NCBI GenBank assembly: GCA_023419515.1
Contig: JAEZXW010000089.1
Coordinates: 1 to 23,261 of the forward strand
Origin: Actinomycetes bacterium
GTDB lineage: Bacteria; Actinomycetota; Coriobacteriia; Coriobacteriales; JAEZXW01
Direction of reading: 5' to 3'
Length of the DNA: 23,261 nucleotides
Shown: positions 15,318-22,035 of the stretch, piece after piece
How the letters are laid out: every line of letters starts with the position of its first letter
How positions within the stretch are numbered: the first letter of the stretch is position 1
Notes under the pieces: model-generated
Seen by the model: only the letters and a program-made list of their open reading frames with translations
What the model was told of the DNA's origin: nothing
Database searches by the model: none
Program-made: the position numbers and the translations under genes

Positions 15318-16301
15318 ATGTCTGGCACTCGCACGCTCATCGCTATCAGCGATAGCGATTTTCCTGAATCTAAGCTTGAAGAAACGCTCATCACCCAGGC
15401 GGGTTTTGAGTTTTGTGCGCTCGATTGCACGGGCGAGGATGAGCTGATCGAGAAGATCACTGCATCTCAAGCTCAAGGCATTATCACTTCATATGGCCCG
15501 TTTACCCGCCGCGTGCTTGCTGCGCTTGCGGGGCAGGTCAAGGTCATCGGTCGCACGGGAACTGGCGTTGACAACATCGATCTAGCAGCCGCGACCGATC
15601 ACGGTATCGCCGTGTGCAACGTTCCAGGTTACGGTACTGAGCCGGTCTCTGATCACGCGCTTGCGCTCGCGCTTTGCGCCCTGCGTCGCGTCGTTGACTT
15701 TGACCGCGACATACGCCAAGGCATCTGGAGCTTTCACGTCCAGCGCCCCTTGCAGCAGATCAATGGCAAGGTCTTTGGTGTGATCGGGATGGGTGATATT
15801 GGCAGGGCTGTTGCAAAGAAGGCGAAAGGTCTGGGTTTTGAGGTGGTCTGTTGGTCGAGGCGCCTGACACCTGGCTCAAGTACCCCAGATGGCTTTGCGG
15901 TGCTTGAGCTTGATGAGCTCATCGCCTCAAGCGACATCATCAGCCTTCACGTGGCGCTCACCAGCCAGACCAAGCACCTCATCAACAAAAAACGCCTTGC
16001 TCTCATGAAGCCCGAAGCGATTCTCGTCAACACCTCGCGTGGCGCGGTGGTTGACACCGTTGCGCTGGCGCAGGCGCTGACAGCAGGGCAGCTCTATGGC
16101 GCGGGCATCGACGTCTTTGAGCAAGAGCCGCTCAGTATGGATCATCCGCTGCTCGCTGCTCCGCATGCAATTCTCACGCCACATGCGGCCTATTGGTCTG
16201 AGCAAAGCGGGCGAGAGCTCAGAGGCCGCTGTACTCAGCAGGTCATCGACGTTTTACGAGGTCAGACTCCAGAATCGTGTTTGAACCCTGAGGTGCTGTA
16301 G
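15318..16301 (+). CDS. D-2-hydroxyacid dehydrogenase (NAD-dependent)
   Basis: This is a 327-residue cytoplasmic oxidoreductase of the D-isomer-specific 2-hydroxyacid dehydrogenase family, which interconverts 2-oxoacids and D-2-hydroxyacids. The Rossmann glycine motif is G-M-G-D-I-G (157-162). The catalytic set is R241 in N-T-S-R-G-A-V-V-D, E270 in D-V-F-E-Q-E-P and H289 in L-T-P-H-A-A-Y. The N-terminal substrate loop has V-I-G-R-T-G-T-G-V-D-N-I, similar to the phosphoglycerate/CtBP-like branch. No C-terminal ACT domain is present, so it is not a full-length regulated SerA. The ATG at 15318 was chosen because AAAGG lies seven bases upstream. It follows truA by 16 bases, and a strong palindromic terminator follows. 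Substrate unknown. Confidence 0.9.
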   Translation: MSGTRTLIAISDSDFPESKLEETLITQAGFEFCALDCTGEDELIEKITASQAQGIITSYGPFTRRVLAALAGQVKVIGRTGTGVDNIDLAAATDHGIAVCNVPGYGTEPVSDHALALALCALRRVVDFDRDIRQGIWSFHVQRPLQQINGKVFGVIGMGDIGRAVAKKAKGLGFEVVCWSRRLTPGSSTPDGFAVLELDELIASSDIISLHVALTSQTKHLINKKRLALMKPEAILVNTSRGAVVDTVALAQALTAGQLYGAGIDVFEQEPLSMDHPLLAAPHAILTPHAAYWSEQSGRELRGRCTQQVIDVLRGQTPESCLNPEVL

Positions 16302-16383
16302 GCGGGAGTCTGCCACCCAAAAAACGCTTGCCGCATGCTTGGTGCCGTTCGCACAATATCTATTCAAATGAATGATTGCTCAT

Positions 16384-16416
16384 GCGTCACATCACTATAG
16401 TGGTGTGACGCTTTTT
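16384..16416 (+). terminator. Terminator with near-perfect palindromic stem after the dehydrogenase gene
   Basis: GCGTCACATCACTA (16384-16397) is followed without a gap by TAGTGGTGTGACGC (16398-16411), complementary at all but one position (a T-G wobble), and then by TTTTT. It ends the truA-dehydrogenase unit. It also sits only about 38 bases before the start codon of the next gene, so its DNA symmetry could serve as an operator too. Confidence 0.85.
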
Positions 16417-16453
16417 CATTGGCCGTTTGAGTAATCGTAAAGGAGGCAAGCCA

Positions 16454-17443
16454 ATGCAAGTACTTAAGCAAGTCAGCACGTTAGCCGGGAGATTCATGGC
16501 AATTATCATTTTGGCAGTTACTGCAGTTGCGCTTGTCTTTCCTGAGCAAACCATGCTCGTTGCCAAGACCTCATACGTCAACACGCTGTTGGCGATCGTT
16601 ATGTTTGGCATGGGTCTGACCCTGCATTTTGAGGATTTCAAAGTCGTTTTTACGCGCCCCAAAGCACTCGCCGTTGGCGTGCTCGCTCAGTTTGTCATCA
16701 TGCCGCTCATGGCGTTTTTGCTCTGCAAGGTGTTTTCGTTGCCAGTTGAGCTTGCGGTGGGCGTCATTCTTGTGGGCGCCTGTCCTGGCGGTACTTCATC
16801 AAATGTCATTACTTACCTTGCTAAGGGAGATGTAGCGCTTTCGGTTGGCATGACGGCATGCACTACACTTCTCGCGCCGTTGGCAACACCGCTTTTGACG
16901 CTGGTGTTTGCTGGTCAGAGCGTTGAGGTTGCCGCACTTGGCATGTTTGTGTCGATCCTTCAGGTGGTGATCGCACCGATCGTTGCGGGCGTTTTGGTCA
17001 ATACCTTCTTCGCTCGCCTGACCAAGGCGGTGGTTGAGGTATTGCCGCTCGTTTCGATCGTGGCAATCAGCCTCATCCTTGCTGCCGTTGTTGCGGTGAA
17101 TGCCCAAAAGATCATGTCGGTCGGGCTGCTGGTTTTGCTGGTTGTCGTTCTTCATAATCTTTTGGGCTATGCCTTGGGTTATGTCGTGGGACGCGTCGTG
17201 GGGCTTACGCCTCAGCAGATGCGTGCTGTGTCGATCGAGGTTGGCATGCAAAATTCAGGACTTGCGACCACGCTAGCACTCAAGCATTTTGCTGCCTATC
17301 CGCTGGCAGTTGTTCCTGGTGCGATGTTTAGCATCTGGCATAATATCTCGGGTGCACTTGTTGCAAACCTGTACGCCACGATGGCAGATCGCGAAGAAAA
17401 GCTAAATTCATCCCAAGTGGCTCAAAGCGCATCTGCATCGTAA
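16454..17443 (+). CDS. Bile acid:sodium symporter (BASS) family transporter
   Basis: This is a 329-residue membrane protein with about nine to ten hydrophobic helices. Family marks are G-A-C-P-G-G-T-S-S-N-V-I-T-Y-L-A-K-G-D in the first half and E-V-G-M-Q-N-S-G-L-A-T-T-L-A in the second, the two crossover regions that coordinate sodium in BASS proteins. Members take up bile acids, pyruvate, pantoate or other organic anions with Na+. The ATG at 16454 follows AAAGGAGG by seven bases, one of the best ribosome sites in the window; an in-frame start at 16427 precedes that site and is rejected. A SpoU-type methylase gene begins 18 bases after the stop. Substrate cannot be assigned; the animal-associated lifestyle suggested by the rest of the window makes a bile-acid role possible but unproven. 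Confidence 0.9.
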   Translation: MQVLKQVSTLAGRFMAIIILAVTAVALVFPEQTMLVAKTSYVNTLLAIVMFGMGLTLHFEDFKVVFTRPKALAVGVLAQFVIMPLMAFLLCKVFSLPVELAVGVILVGACPGGTSSNVITYLAKGDVALSVGMTACTTLLAPLATPLLTLVFAGQSVEVAALGMFVSILQVVIAPIVAGVLVNTFFARLTKAVVEVLPLVSIVAISLILAAVVAVNAQKIMSVGLLVLLVVVLHNLLGYALGYVVGRVVGLTPQQMRAVSIEVGMQNSGLATTLALKHFAAYPLAVVPGAMFSIWHNISGALVANLYATMADREEKLNSSQVAQSASAS

Positions 17444-17461
17444 CCGCTCACGTTGGTTGCC

Positions 17462-18091
17462 ATGATTGATTCTCCCAAGAGATTAGAGACGCCGCACGGG
17501 GATGCTACTATTAGCCCCTCGCGCAAAGATGTTCTCAATGACAATTTATGCGGGGATGCTCCCGCCAGCGACTCGCGCAATTTGATTGACTTGTACAAGG
17601 GCATGGTGGAAGAAGATATCCGCCGTGCCCTTGATCTTAAGCGATGCGAAGCGGTATGCCTGTGTCTCAATCACACCAACGATTTCAATAAAGCTCAGAT
17701 CATCCGTGCTGCAAATGCCTTCTTATTCAAGGCGGTTTACTTAATCGGTAAGCAAAAATATGACAGGCGCGGGGCGGTCGGCACCTATCATTATGAGCAT
17801 GTCTTGCACGCGTTTGATGAGTCAATCATTCTTGACTTGATCGGCGAGGGATATACGATTTTTGCTGTCGAGAATGTTGAGCAGTATGAGCCGCAGTCGC
17901 TCACACAGGTTGCGCTGCCAGCAAAAAGTGGGTTTTTGTTTGGTGAGGAGATGGCGGGCATTGCTCCTGAGCTTTTTAAACTCTGCAATGGTGGCGCGAT
18001 CAAGATTGATCAGTTGGGGAGCGTGCGTTCTCTCAATGTGGCACAGGCGGCTTCGATTTGTATGTACGAGTACCGCCGCCAGCATCCGTAG
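17462..18091 (+). CDS. SpoU/TrmH-family RNA 2'-O-ribose methyltransferase
   Basis: This family adds a 2'-O-methyl group to tRNA or rRNA using S-adenosylmethionine through a knotted (SPOUT) fold. The three family motifs occur in order: N-D-F-N-K-A-Q-I-I-R-A-A-N-A-F (motif 1), G-F-L-F-G-E-E-M-A-G-I (motif 2) and I-K-I-D-Q-L-G-S-V-R-S-L-N-V-A-Q-A-A (motif 3, knot region). About 209 residues are encoded from the ATG at 17462, but no good ribosome site precedes it or the TTG at 17453. An internal ATG at 17602 would still keep all motifs, so the start is uncertain. The first ~45 residues are poorly conserved in appearance. It follows the BASS-type transporter by 18 bases. The exact RNA target cannot be told. 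Confidence 0.85.
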   Translation: MIDSPKRLETPHGDATISPSRKDVLNDNLCGDAPASDSRNLIDLYKGMVEEDIRRALDLKRCEAVCLCLNHTNDFNKAQIIRAANAFLFKAVYLIGKQKYDRRGAVGTYHYEHVLHAFDESIILDLIGEGYTIFAVENVEQYEPQSLTQVALPAKSGFLFGEEMAGIAPELFKLCNGGAIKIDQLGSVRSLNVAQAASICMYEYRRQHP

Positions 18092-18189
18092 TGAGGCGCG
18101 AGGCGGGCGATCGACTGGACGAATGATCTGCGAGACGACAAAGCCTCTATCAATGAATGCAAGGCAATAAGGCGTAGTGGAGGTGAACC

Positions 18190-19488
18190 GTGGGGGACTG
18201 GCTTGATGATTTGATTGGGATTTCCAAGGAGTTTGAAGATCTCAAAAACAGCTTTACGGAGCTTTCCGATGATGGCACCACCTCAAGCAGGCGCGCGTGG
18301 ACGCCTTCAGATTACAAGGCGGTTCCGCAGGTTGACGCAAGCCTCTGCACGCGCTGCATTGCCGAGGATGAGGCAAGCTGTAATCGATGTCTAGCAGCGT
18401 GTCCCAAGGATTGCATTCACATTGCTGATGGTGATATTGAAATCAATCACACCTGTATTAAATGCGGGGTTTGCATCGGTGTTTGTCCAACCCACGCCTT
18501 GCGTCACGCTAAGTTTGAGCCGCGCAAGCTCTATCACGACATCGCCGCTCAGGCTCAGCTGCATGAGCAGGTCTATATCACGTGCACAAGAGCACTGGGG
18601 CACGTACCACATGATGCGCAGATTGTTTTGCCGTGTATCGGGCTTTTGACCCCTGAACTGTGGTTTGCTCTGCTCGTGGACTACAAAAACATCAACGTTT
18701 ACTTGCCTCTTGGCAAATGCGATAAGTGCCGAACCACTACGGGAGATGAGTTGCTTTCTCATCACATTGCAACGGGTGAGCACTGGGCAAATGCCGAGCT
18801 TGGGCTTGCCGCAACCGAAGAAGAGATGCATCTTGAGGTTCGCCGAGACGTGGAGCGCAAGGAATTTCTCAAAAAGGCGGCAAAAAACGCTGGTATGACG
18901 GCGGCAAGCGTCAATCCGATCACAAAAAAGATCGCCCAGAGCTACCAGCGCCTACAAGCCCACGGTCAGACGCTTAGCCGGATCACCTCAGCGCTCGAGC
19001 GTGTGAGCGGTTCGCGTTCAAGTGCGCAGAGACCTCGAGTGCTCTCGGCATATCGAGCGCTCATGCTGACAGCGCTTAAAGATCACGAGGAGCTCGCCGA
19101 TCGCATCACGGTGAGCCTACCAAAGATCAGTGAGGGCTTAAGCCTCGAAGCGGCGCGACTTTGTGCCGAAAAATGCCCACATGGTGCCCTCGATGTTGAT
19201 GAGACTACCACTCCTCCACTCGTGCTATATGCGGCGTACTGCACGGGTTGCACGCTCTGTGCCGATCTATGCCCGAATGAAATTACCATGCAAGAAAAAA
19301 GCGCGGCGATGTTTTTTGATCTCAAATCAGTTGATGGAGCTCGCTTGCTTTCAGTAGATACTGGGGACGGTAAGGTGAGCAAGACAGAGGCTGCCGCTGC
19401 CAAAGAATCACTCAAGCAAAAGGCGGTAGGCGCTAAAAATGTATTGAACAACATTGGCGATGTACTTGAAAAATTCGATGAATCTTAA
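18190..19488 (+). CDS. Multi-cluster 4Fe-4S ferredoxin-type protein
   Basis: This is a 432-residue soluble protein with three ferredoxin-type regions. Near the N terminus are C53-x2-C56 and C64-x2-C67-x3-C71-P, then the canonical C89-x2-C92-x2-C95-x3-C99-P. A C-terminal single cluster site is C-T-G-C-T-L-C-A-D-L-C-P, preceded by a partial C-A-E-K-C-P. Between them lies a domain with I-T-C-T-R-A, V-L-P-C-I-G-L-L-T-P-E and G-K-C-D-K-C-R, reminiscent of the hydrogenase delta (MvhD-like) Cys pattern; this comparison is weak. It has no twin-arginine or lipoprotein signal, so it should act in the cytoplasm as an electron carrier or adaptor. The GTG start follows GGAGGTGA by three bases. The next genes are a Crp/Fnr-type regulator and nrfA, so a link to nitrite or another anaerobic electron chain is likely but unproven. 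Confidence 0.8.
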   Translation: MGDWLDDLIGISKEFEDLKNSFTELSDDGTTSSRRAWTPSDYKAVPQVDASLCTRCIAEDEASCNRCLAACPKDCIHIADGDIEINHTCIKCGVCIGVCPTHALRHAKFEPRKLYHDIAAQAQLHEQVYITCTRALGHVPHDAQIVLPCIGLLTPELWFALLVDYKNINVYLPLGKCDKCRTTTGDELLSHHIATGEHWANAELGLAATEEEMHLEVRRDVERKEFLKKAAKNAGMTAASVNPITKKIAQSYQRLQAHGQTLSRITSALERVSGSRSSAQRPRVLSAYRALMLTALKDHEELADRITVSLPKISEGLSLEAARLCAEKCPHGALDVDETTTPPLVLYAAYCTGCTLCADLCPNEITMQEKSAAMFFDLKSVDGARLLSVDTGDGKVSKTEAAAAKESLKQKAVGAKNVLNNIGDVLEKFDES

Positions 19489-19586
19489 GTGCAGCTTCGT
19501 ATGTTTCTGTACGTAATAAAACTATCTCGTGTTTGATCAGTCAGCGACATGGGTATCTTAGTTGCACCAACAACCCCAGGAGCCAT

Positions 19587-20318
19587 ATGAAACAAGCTGA
19601 TCTGCTGGTTTGTGCCCAGTCACGATTGTTTGCAGGGATCGACTTAAACGATATCGACGAGCTTTTGACAATTTCTCACGCCAAGGTGCGTGAGTTTGCG
19701 CCCGATGAGTTCATTTTGCTGGCAGGCATCGACAAGCCTCGTATGGGTATCATTATTTCTGGTATGGCAATTATTGAGCAACCGAGCATTTCCGGGGCTT
19801 CTTCAATGATTGAGCGAGTGGAGTCGAGCGACACATATGCCGAAGTTCTCAATTGTCTTGAACTTGAAACCTCACCGGTTAGTGTTCGAGCGCTCACCCC
19901 ACTGCGTGTTGTAACTTTTGATATCCAAAAAATCATCCGCACGATTGATCACAGGCCACAGCTTTCGATGAGTTTGGCGCGGGCAAGTTCGCTTGTAGCG
20001 AAAAACGCAATTAGCACGATGGCGCAAAAGACCAAGGTGCTGCGGGATCGCGTCGAGGTGCTCTCGCGTCGCACCACCCAAGAAAAACTTGCAGCCTATC
20101 TGGAGCAGCAGGCGCGCCGTCAGATGATGAGAGATCACGTTGAGGACTATCCGCGGGTGATCGAGCTTTCTCTTACGCGTACCGAGCTTGCCGAGATGCT
20201 CTGTGTCAACCGGTCGGCGCTTTCTCGAGAAATGAGTCGCCTGCGCGACATGGGCTACCTTGATTTTCACGGCAATGCGATCCATGTGATTGACTGGGTG
20301 GGCTTGCAAGGCGGCTAG
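19587..20318 (+). CDS. Crp/Fnr-family transcriptional regulator
   Basis: This is a 243-residue regulator with an N-terminal cupin-like sensor domain (about residues 10-130), a long dimer helix, and a C-terminal winged helix-turn-helix with T-R-T-E-L-A-E-M-L-C-V-N-R-S-A-L-S-R-E. The FNR-type N-terminal Cys cluster is absent (only one Cys near residue 9 and isolated ones later), so it is not an oxygen-sensing FNR of the E. coli kind. A haem, nitrosative-stress (HcpR/DNR-like) or nucleotide ligand remains possible. The ATG at 19587 follows CAGGAG by four bases; an in-frame start at 19533 is less well placed. It lies 98 bases after the Fe-S gene and about 250 bases before nrfA, whose upstream region carries a palindrome in the right place for a class II Crp/Fnr activator. 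Confidence 0.9.
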   Translation: MKQADLLVCAQSRLFAGIDLNDIDELLTISHAKVREFAPDEFILLAGIDKPRMGIIISGMAIIEQPSISGASSMIERVESSDTYAEVLNCLELETSPVSVRALTPLRVVTFDIQKIIRTIDHRPQLSMSLARASSLVAKNAISTMAQKTKVLRDRVEVLSRRTTQEKLAAYLEQQARRQMMRDHVEDYPRVIELSLTRTELAEMLCVNRSALSREMSRLRDMGYLDFHGNAIHVIDWVGLQGG

Positions 20319-20430
20319 GCGAGACTTGGACAGCAAAAAATAGCTCAGATAACTCAGCGTGACTCGTCTCTCTCGAGCATCTCGATGATAATCGCGCGGT
20401 ACATCCGCCCTTGGACGGCTCAGTTCATCA

Positions 20431-20458
20431 CCTCCGCAACGTGAAGACCTTGCGGAGG
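20431..20458 (+). other. GC-rich hairpin between the regulator gene and nrfA
   Basis: CCTCCGCAA (20431-20439) and TTGCGGAGG (20450-20458) form a perfect nine-base-pair stem with a ten-base loop. No T-tract follows on either strand, so a classical terminator is not supported. It may be a factor-dependent 3' end of the regulator transcript or a protein site. Confidence 0.5.
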
Positions 20459-20486
20459 AAATATGGACAAATTATGTACTCAAATG

Positions 20487-20527
20487 TTGCATATGCAATA
20501 ATGCCACGATTCCTCCTCATCTATAAT
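20487..20527 (+). promoter_or_regulatory. nrfA promoter with Crp/Fnr-type class II palindrome
   Basis: TTGCATATGCAA (20487-20498) is a perfect 12-base palindrome, centred between 20492 and 20493. A perfect TATAAT lies at 20522-20527 but has no recognisable -35 element at the right distance. The palindrome centre is 29.5 bases upstream of the TATAAT, which puts it at about -41.5 from the expected start near 20534. That is the standard position of class II FNR/CRP activator sites. Confidence 0.65.
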
Positions 20528-20568
20528 TTTGATGAATAACGTTGTTATTGCTGCATGAGAGGAGGGAA

Positions 20569-21864
20569 ATGATGAAACAGCACAAACAACAGATTATCAA
20601 GGGGATCGTTGCTGTTTGCATCACAGGTGCACTCTTTGCATTGGCTGCATGTCACCCAGGTCAAGGACAGCCTCGTCCTGACAATAAAGATTCAGGTGGG
20701 TCTGCAGTTCTTTCGCCATTTGCAATGAACCCAACTGGCCCTGTGAGCTCCGAGCATCTTGATCCGAACATCAAAGATCCGGATGCTTACAAGGATCAGT
20801 TCCCCGAACTCGTTGCATCGTATGAGGCCAATGAGATTCAGACCAATGACCATCCTGGCGCTTATCCATCCAATGACTTTACCGAGATGTATCCAAATAT
20901 TAAATACATCTACAAAGGCTATGGTTACTCTAAGGAGTATTCGGTGCCGCTGGGTCACACCTCTGCGCTCGAGACGGTGAAGAATACGCTTCGCCCTCAC
21001 CCTTATGCGAGCTGTTTGTCCTGTAAGACTCCTTATTACATGGTGCTCGAGCAAGAGTATGGTGACGAGTTTTACAAGATGGACTTCAACGAGATGGCAG
21101 CCAAGTGCAATACCGGTATTGCATGCTACGACTGCCACGAGAACGAGCCTGGCGTTATGCACATGAACCGCACTAACTTGGTTAACGCTATGAATGAATA
21201 TGACATCAAGATTGATCCTCGTATGCAGGTTTGCGCTCAGTGTCACAACGACTACTATGCAGATCCACAGACAGGCGCAATCACAAACCCATATAGTCAT
21301 GGCGTATCACCTGACGGCATGTTGCAGCACTACAACGATCACAACATCGTTGACTACACGCACCCTGATTCAGGCGTAAAGGTTGCTCATGTTCAGCATC
21401 CAGATTATGAGGCATATCATACCTCCTCACATGCAAAGATGGGTCTGGTTTGCTCCGACTGCCACATGGCACGCGAGGAAGGCTATCGTTCGCACACGTG
21501 GACAAGCCCATTGGCAAGCGACACTATCATGCAGAATGTCTGCTTGGGTTGCCACACGAGCGACACGCAGGATGGCTTGGCCGATAAGGTCAACAGCCTG
21601 CAGAAGAATCTGGATGACAAGCAGGTTGCTGTATCCGACAAGCTCGTTCAGGTTCACCAGCGCATCGCCGCTAATGCAGAAGGCTTGAGCGAAGCAGAGC
21701 TTGAGGAAGTTCGCGATATGACGCGTTCTGCTCAGTTCTACTGGACGTACTTCTTCTCGCAGAACGGCGATGGATTCCACAACCCACAGGAAAGCCGTGA
21801 GGTGCTGGATAAGGCCGATAAGTTCTTGGACGACATCAACGCAAAGTTTGATGCCAAGAAATAA
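20569..21864 (+). CDS. nrfA: Pentaheme cytochrome c nitrite reductase (ammonia-forming), lipoprotein form
   Basis: NrfA reduces nitrite to ammonium with six electrons outside the cytoplasmic membrane. The 431-residue precursor has five haem c attachment sites: the active-site C149-L-S-C-K153 (the CxxCK motif particular to NrfA), then CYDCH (186-190), CAQCH (222-226), CSDCH (295-299) and CLGCH (325-329). Y229-Y230 and Q276-H277 fit the catalytic Tyr and Gln-His positions. The N terminus is a lipoprotein signal with L-A-A-C ending at C28, so the enzyme should be anchored to the outer face of the membrane. GAGGAGGG lies just before two adjacent ATG codons (20569 and 20572); either may be used. 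No NrfH-type tetrahaem anchor gene is adjacent; upstream are a Crp/Fnr-type regulator and an Fe-S protein. The Lys that helps bind calcium in E. coli NrfA appears to be His274 here. Confidence 0.95.
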   Translation: MMKQHKQQIIKGIVAVCITGALFALAACHPGQGQPRPDNKDSGGSAVLSPFAMNPTGPVSSEHLDPNIKDPDAYKDQFPELVASYEANEIQTNDHPGAYPSNDFTEMYPNIKYIYKGYGYSKEYSVPLGHTSALETVKNTLRPHPYASCLSCKTPYYMVLEQEYGDEFYKMDFNEMAAKCNTGIACYDCHENEPGVMHMNRTNLVNAMNEYDIKIDPRMQVCAQCHNDYYADPQTGAITNPYSHGVSPDGMLQHYNDHNIVDYTHPDSGVKVAHVQHPDYEAYHTSSHAKMGLVCSDCHMAREEGYRSHTWTSPLASDTIMQNVCLGCHTSDTQDGLADKVNSLQKNLDDKQVAVSDKLVQVHQRIAANAEGLSEAELEEVRDMTRSAQFYWTYFFSQNGDGFHNPQESREVLDKADKFLDDINAKFDAKK

Positions 21865-21946
21865 CCGGTTTGCTCATTGAGGCCTTTTAGTTGGTAGGGT
21901 GATAAGCCCTTGCACAAGCTACGAGGCTAAAAGATTTGCAAAAGAG

Positions 21947-21984
21947 AAGGCGCAATGCCCGTATATCTGGGCATTGCGCCTTTT
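21947..21984 (+). terminator. Rho-independent terminator after nrfA (likely bidirectional)
   Basis: AAGGCGCAATGCCC (21947-21960) and GGGCATTGCGCCTT (21969-21982) make a perfect 14-base-pair stem with an eight-base loop, with a TT/TTTG tail. The opposite strand ends in AAGGCGC...CTTCTCTTTT, so it may also stop the minus-strand surface-protein transcript that ends at 22036. Confidence 0.9.
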
Positions 21985-22035
21985 GTTTGGATGATGGAGT
22001 GGGAGAGAGTTCAGGAGAGAGCGCTTCACTCAGAC

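Noticed and set aside
19587..20318. Assignment of the Crp/Fnr-type gene as fnr
   Set aside because: The N-terminal Cys cluster needed for the oxygen-sensing Fe-S centre is absent, so only the family is called.
20431..20458. Classical terminator between the regulator gene and nrfA
   Set aside because: The stem is perfect but no T-tract follows on either strand, so it is listed only as a hairpin.
20692..21300. Minus-strand open frame of 202 codons opposite nrfA
   Set aside because: It lies fully opposite a gene with five haem motifs, has no ribosome site and gives a Val/Ile/Arg-rich product without family features.
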